Source: CAZBUK01 sp964495085 (GTDB lineage: Bacteria; Bacteroidota; Ignavibacteria; T3Sed10-11). From it: a DNA stretch of 10,354 nt. A program made the position numbers and the translations under genes. Below, one piece after another: positions 6,541 to 10,354 of this stretch (position 1 is its first letter; every line of letters begins with the position of its first letter). The notes under the pieces were generated by a model, which saw only the letters and a program-made list of their open reading frames with translations, made no database searches and had not been told where the DNA came from. The stretch lies in the NCBI GenBank assembly GCA_964495085.1, contig CAZBUK010000112.1:1-10354 (forward strand), read 5' to 3'.

Positions 6541-8943
6541 CTACTTCGTATAGATCATCTTCCGTACATAGTGTATTCCTGCCGAAGCATTTTCATCCGA
6601 TACCGGTTGTGCGGTGAAGCGGTAGATGTACACGCCGCTTGAGACCTCGACGCCCAGATCGTTCCGTGCGTCCCAGACTGCCCGGTGATATCCGGGTTCC
6701 ACTACTCCATCGATTAGACGGCGTATCTCGCGACCCATTATATCGTAAATTATGAGGGAGACCCGCGCTGCATCCGGTATATCGTAGCGGATTGTCGTCG
6801 TCGGATTGAAGGGGTTCGGGTAATTGTCCCGGATCGTAAATTCAGTCGGCATTGTTACTTCCGCAGCTTCCGCGATCTCGTCTATGCTGAAATCGGCCAT
6901 ACCATGCACCCCGACCTTGTTCGAAGGACTGGATTGACCAGCCTGGTTGACCGAGGTTGCATAGTAGCAGATGAGCGTATTAGACAAGGGGTCGACGAAG
7001 GTTTCCCGATCGATATACGATGTCAAGGACGTTGAGGCGATATTAAAGTACTGCGACACCATGGAACAGTTTACGGTACCGGGAGGCCCCTGAACCGTGC
7101 CGCGGTAGATCTTATACAAGTCAGCGCCGGCGACTGCATTCCAATTGAGATTGGGGTTACCTCCTGTAACATCGAGGCTCAGTGTCGGAGCAGGGGGTAT
7201 CTTGAGGGCGTGAATTGTATATTCGTACCTTACGTTTGCAGGTGTCGACGGGTACCATCCGAAGAACTCACAACCGGGAACAACGGGGCAGGCATACACT
7301 TCGTATACATACGTCCGCAGCGTTGCTCCCGTGCTTGTGACCGTACCGGGTACAGGTTCACACCAGCCGTAGCTGAAATTATAGTAGTTACCGCTCACCG
7401 GCGGTTCATGCGCCCATCCTCTAGTTCCAACGCCTCTACCCCAGACCGACGTAACCGTAGTAGATTGGTAGGATATGTTTTTTCTTACTTCGTGCCGTTT
7501 AACATAGTAGACTTTATCCTCCAAACCCTGGGCGCCAAAAATTCTCAAGGGGTAAATGCTGCTGCTCGTTCCATGCGATGTACCGCCAACGGCGTAGGTG
7601 TGGGTCAATGTGTAGAGGTTTGAATTCAAACGATCAAGGGCTTTCTTGGCGTTGACGCGACCATAGCCCATCTTATCATTCCACCCGTTAACATACGGAT
7701 CTGATCCAACTTTATCAGCAGACAATTTGATGATATTCTCTATATCGTCATTGACAAGGTTGGGTTTGTATCCCCTCATCAGGGATGCGATGCCTGAGAC
7801 GTGCGGGGTTGCCATTGAGGTTCCGAAATCATAGTCATACCCTCCGCCGGTAACCGTTGAGTAAATCATATAATCGGGATGATTCGGATCCCAATGACCT
7901 CCCGGAGCTACAACATCGATATGATTCCCAGTACTCGAATATGGAGCTTTTAGATCGACAATGGTCGTAGCGCCTACGGCTATAATTCACGGGCCAAACG
8001 CAGCCGGATAGTTCGTGGGGTTACCTTCCTGGTATTGGTTGCCAATGGCGACAGCAGCTACGCGGTTGTACTTATACGCATAGGCAAATGCAAGTCTCAC
8101 AATTGTCGAGTAAACAGGATTCCCAGATTGATCTATAAGCCTCCAACTGTTATTCAATACATCTGCACCCTCATCGACGGCCGAACGTATTTTTGCATTT
8201 ATACCACTTTCATTTTGATTGGATATATTCTTAGAAATGATCCGGGCATTCCAGTCAACGCCGGCTACTCCGGTCTGGTTATTGTTTGTTTTCGCCGCAG
8301 AGATACCAGCCACATGAGTACCATGAGAACCGGTTGGTCCGTCTCCCGTTACTTTTCCGCTGAGGTCGGGATGGGATGCTTCAACACCGGAATCTATAAT
8401 GCCAATCTTACGCTGCACACTCCCCGTATAAATATCCCACGCTGAGGGTCCTTTAATATCTGCGCCCGGAGTTCCGCCATATTGCCCGGTGTTGTGCATA
8501 TTCCACTGCCTTCCGAAATGCTGGTCATTCGGAATCACCAGGAAATCTGCGACTGCACCCGGCTCCGCAAACAGGACATCCGGCATTTTATTCAATTCCT
8601 CTATTAAAGCTTTCTGTATTCCTTCGTTCGGTGTTGTAATTCGAAACATTTTTGCATAATTCGGTTGCCCGATCAGGTGCTCATCTTCCGTCGATTTCAG
8701 AGTATCCGATTCGATAAACTCGGGGAATGCCGAAATCACATCCCGTTCTGTTATATTATATTTCTGAAGAGTTTCTCGGATTTGTGCGGTTTCAATCATT
8801 GCTTGCTCGGTATGCTCAATTCGACTGATCCCCCGCGTTAAGTATACCACAACATCGAACGATTGTTCTTGTTGAGAAAACAGCTCGGTTTGTATGACCA
8901 CCAGTGCAACAAGTATGGTCAGTATTATATCCAGCGTTTTCAT
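6541..8943 (-). pseudogene. Subtilisin-like (S8) serine protease with T9SS sorting domain, split by in-frame TGA
   Basis: Read through one TGA at 7989-7987, this is a single 800-residue frame with no other defect. It has a signal peptide (1 to about 24), an S8-type propeptide region (about 28-135, ending near LFAEPGAVADF), then the catalytic domain: Asp184 in GIIDSGVEASHPDLSG, His210 in GSHGTHVAGISAA, oxyanion-hole Asn302, and Ser376 in FGTSMATPHVSG. A beta-rich stretch of unknown family (about 445-580), a fibronectin type III-like domain (about 585-680) and a T9SS type A sorting domain (about 705-800, NYPNPFNPTTTIRYDIP) follow. The protein should be exported and then secreted or attached to the surface. 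TGA replaces the codon after AAFGP and before IIAVGAT, where Gly (GGA) is expected. Asp and His lie before the stop and Ser after it, so the truncated product would be inactive. AAAAAGGA nine bases before the ATG at 8943 supports the start. A sequencing error, strain variant or recent nonsense mutation are the likely causes. Confidence 0.85.
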
Positions 8944-8952
8944 AGTTGAATA

Positions 8953-8960
8953 TCCTTTTT
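8953..8960 (-). promoter_or_regulatory. Ribosome-binding site of the protease gene
   Basis: On the minus strand AAAAAGGA ends nine bases before the ATG at 8943. It is the clearest well-spaced Shine-Dalgarno in front of a sizeable gene here and fixes the protease start. I found no convincing promoter between this site and the structured element at 9014-9091. Confidence 0.55.
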
Positions 8961-9005
8961 GGAAAGATTGTTGACAACTATTCTATTATGACGTATTTTA
9001 CACGT

Positions 9006-9096
9006 AAAAAAATGCCCCCGCAGGAACAACTGTCCTGACATATGGTTATCTCCTGGCAGAGAAATCTTGTTTGGAAGTTGTCGTCGGGGGCTTTTT
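9006..9096 (-). terminator. Long-loop terminator or structured RNA element between propeller and protease genes
   Basis: On the minus strand GCCCCCG (9091-9085) pairs perfectly with CGGGGGC (9020-9014). The stem is flanked by AAAAA on the 5' side and A plus seven T on the 3' side, as in a bidirectional intrinsic terminator. It closes a 64-nt interior rather than a small loop. Directly beside the 3' arm is a perfect 5-bp hairpin CAGGA/TCCTG with a 7-nt loop (9037-9021). Alternatively GACAAC (9082-9077) can pair with GTTGTT inside that hairpin, so two competing folds exist. It probably ends the transcript of the propeller gene; a regulatory or small-RNA role is open. Confidence 0.55.
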
Positions 9097-9129
9097 ATCG
9101 TTGCAGAACCATAGGATTATCACCTCCTC
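9095..9129 (-). other. Near-perfect Shine-Dalgarno followed by a 5-codon frame
   Basis: Immediately after the propeller gene's TGA, the minus strand reads GAGGAGGTGAT (9129-9119), which contains GGAGGTGAT, complementary to the usual 3' end of 16S rRNA. An ATG follows ten bases after GGAGG, at 9112, but its frame encodes only MVLQR before TAA at 9097-9095, just before the closed stem. No real gene follows, so it may be a leader peptide, a remnant of a lost gene start, or chance. Confidence 0.35.
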
Positions 9130-10354
9130 TCAAGGAAAAAATTTCAGATCATGATTGAATGTTAGCTGACGCTTGTTCGAGCCGTCGGCGTTCATTATCC
9201 ATACCGTACCGTTATTGACGTCTGGTATCAGGGGATTGTCCTGTGTATAAACAATATGCGATCCGGTAGGAGACCATGAAAAAGACGTCCCCACACCTTC
9301 TGTAGTAAGTTGACGTGGATTCTTTCCGTCAGAATCCATCACCCATAGCTGCTCAAGCGATCCCTCCTCCTGCGACCGGAATGCAATCTTTGTTCCATCA
9401 GGCGAGTAGCGGGGATGGCTGTTATCACCCCGTAAAAACGTGATGCTCTCAAGAGATTCTGTTTCTAAACTGAATCTCCAGAGTGAATCACCTAGGACAT
9501 GACCGTATTTGTCGGTAACACCTCGGAAAAATACGAGATAGGATCCGATGGGGTCCCAAGCTGGCCCATCGGTGTTACCCGAAAATACTTGCTTTCGTTG
9601 GTTTCCATTACTTTGCATAATCCATATGCCCTGTATAGCCGGTGATTCTGGAGCAGCATAACTTCGACGATACGCAATCCAATTCCCATCCGGACTCCAG
9701 GCGGGGAAGAAATTACGTCCTTCTGTCGTTAACTGTACCACCGATGTAGTGTCAAAGCGTAATCTGAACTGCATCTTATAGATGTGTACTGTGCCAAAAG
9801 CGATCCATTGACCGTCCGGACTCCACGCAGGGTTCGTTAGTCCATAACTAAAAGAGAGAGAACCATAAGGAAGAAGCTTTTGCAGACCGGTTCCATCAGG
9901 ATTAATCATCCACACCCCGCTCGAATCACGGTCGAATTCTATCACTCTTCCGGTACAACGGTCTATCTTCAGTATCTTTACGCGACTCAATGTTATCCTT
10001 CCGTCAGGGTGCCAGGTGGGTGAGCCATAGGGAGCAGGGTACAATGGGGGAAATGGCTGCCACGGACAATCTCCAAACGGGTTAAGCTCAACGTCGATGC
10101 GCATAGTATTGTTCTTCACTGGAATCGCATTGACTTTCAAATCTTTATATTCAATGCCATATCCTTGCCTCCTGTACTCAATTAGATCTATATAGGTGGT
10201 GTCGCCCAGAGAGAGTGAGTAAAATCCCTGATCATCGGTATGGGTATATCGCCAGCGATCCTCGCTTATGGAGTAAGAAACCGCCCTTACCAGGACACTG
10301 TCGACCGGCTCGCCGTTCTCACTGTCGGTAACAAATCCTTCGACGGTATATGTC
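9130..10354 (-). CDS. Envelope protein with carboxypeptidase-regulatory-like domain and TolB-like beta-propeller (5' end outside window)
   Basis: The frame stays open to the right edge, so only the last 407 residues are visible and the start is missing. The visible N-terminal part reads TYTVEGFVTDSENGEPVDSV and continues to DDQGFYSLSLGD (residues about 40-51); this is the form of a carboxypeptidase-regulatory-like beta-sandwich, frequent in outer-membrane and secreted FCB proteins. From about residue 105 come six PD40/WD40-like propeller repeats with the TolB signature: SPTWHPDG, NPAWSPDGQWIAF, FPAWSPDGNWIAY, GPAWDPIGSYLVF, HPRYSPDGTKIAF and FSWSPTGSHIVY, interleaved with strands such as LWVMDSDGKNPRQLT and VWIMNADGSNKRQLT. 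It ends in TGA two residues after the last repeat with no T9SS domain. The role is probably binding in the envelope, not catalysis. A TTG at 10140 could be mistaken for the start, but it falls inside the protein. Confidence 0.82.
   Translation of the reverse strand, partial: TYTVEGFVTDSENGEPVDSVLVRAVSYSISEDRWRYTHTDDQGFYSLSLGDTTYIDLIEYRRQGYGIEYKDLKVNAIPVKNNTMRIDVELNPFGDCPWQPFPPLYPAPYGSPTWHPDGRITLSRVKILKIDRCTGRVIEFDRDSSGVWMINPDGTGLQKLLPYGSLSFSYGLTNPAWSPDGQWIAFGTVHIYKMQFRLRFDTTSVVQLTTEGRNFFPAWSPDGNWIAYRRSYAAPESPAIQGIWIMQSNGNQRKQVFSGNTDGPAWDPIGSYLVFFRGVTDKYGHVLGDSLWRFSLETESLESITFLRGDNSHPRYSPDGTKIAFRSQEEGSLEQLWVMDSDGKNPRQLTTEGVGTSFSWSPTGSHIVYTQDNPLIPDVNNGTVWIMNADGSNKRQLTFNHDLKFFP

Noticed and set aside
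7987..7989. UGA recoded as glycine, as in Gracilibacteria/SR1
   Set aside because: Three other genes here end naturally in TGA (at 305, 5639 and 9130), one of them within a tight ATGA overlap. A genome-wide UGA-Gly code would extend them all, so a point change is the simpler reading.
9014..9091. A tRNA gene on the minus strand
   Set aside because: The acceptor-like and T-arm-like stems have the right sizes, but the T-loop consensus TTCRA is absent and no proper D arm or 5-bp anticodon stem with 7-nt loop can be drawn.
9130..10140. A propeller gene starting at the TTG at 10140
   Set aside because: The same frame continues open to the window edge and encodes a clear carboxypeptidase-regulatory-like domain, so 10140 is internal.

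Overview
The window most likely comes from a member of the Bacteroidota/FCB superphylum, probably an uncultured Ignavibacteria- or Kapabacteria-like lineage with moderate GC. The main evidence is a secreted subtilisin-like protein ending in a type IX secretion (Por) sorting domain with the NYPNPFNPTTTIRYDIP signature. A Bacteroidota-style promoter (TAATTTTG) in front of one gene and the weak or missing Shine-Dalgarno sequences fit this. A run of 10 N and a lone in-frame stop suggest a draft or metagenome assembly.

Layout, left to right. Positions 1-256 hold an array of palindromes: two copies of a two-hairpin unit with the same 15-nt spacing, plus decayed copies. Next is a minus-strand family 2 glycosyltransferase (305-994). 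A 635-bp divergent gap (995-1629) carries a terminator-like hairpin that no visible gene accounts for, and a sigma70-like promoter. A large plus-strand hybrid sensor kinase follows (1630-4401), and its stop codon interlocks with that of a convergent two-gene minus-strand operon: a PAP2 phosphatase (5639-6178), then a family 4 glycosyltransferase (4398-5642, with the N run), joined by an ATGA overlap. Positions 6179-6540 hold two facing arrays of 7-nt repeats and the operon promoter. Beyond lie a subtilisin-like, T9SS-sorted protease gene split by an in-frame TGA (6541-8943), a compact structured element (9006-9129), and the 3' part of a gene for a protein with a carboxypeptidase-regulatory-like domain and a TolB-like beta-propeller (9130 to the right edge).

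How the genes may work together. The PAP2 phosphatase and GT4 enzyme are translationally coupled and probably act in one lipid-linked glycan or glycolipid pathway at the inner membrane. The kinase has a periplasmic beta-rich domain, a predicted seven-helix membrane unit, PAS, HisKA, HATPase and a C-terminal receiver, so it senses an envelope or extracellular cue and passes phosphate to an unseen partner. The protease and the propeller protein are envelope or secreted proteins on the same strand, separated by a terminator-like element. I see no CRISPR array, transposase, phage gene or recognisable defence system. The points most worth checking are the split protease, the palindrome and heptad repeats, and the structured element at 9014-9091.
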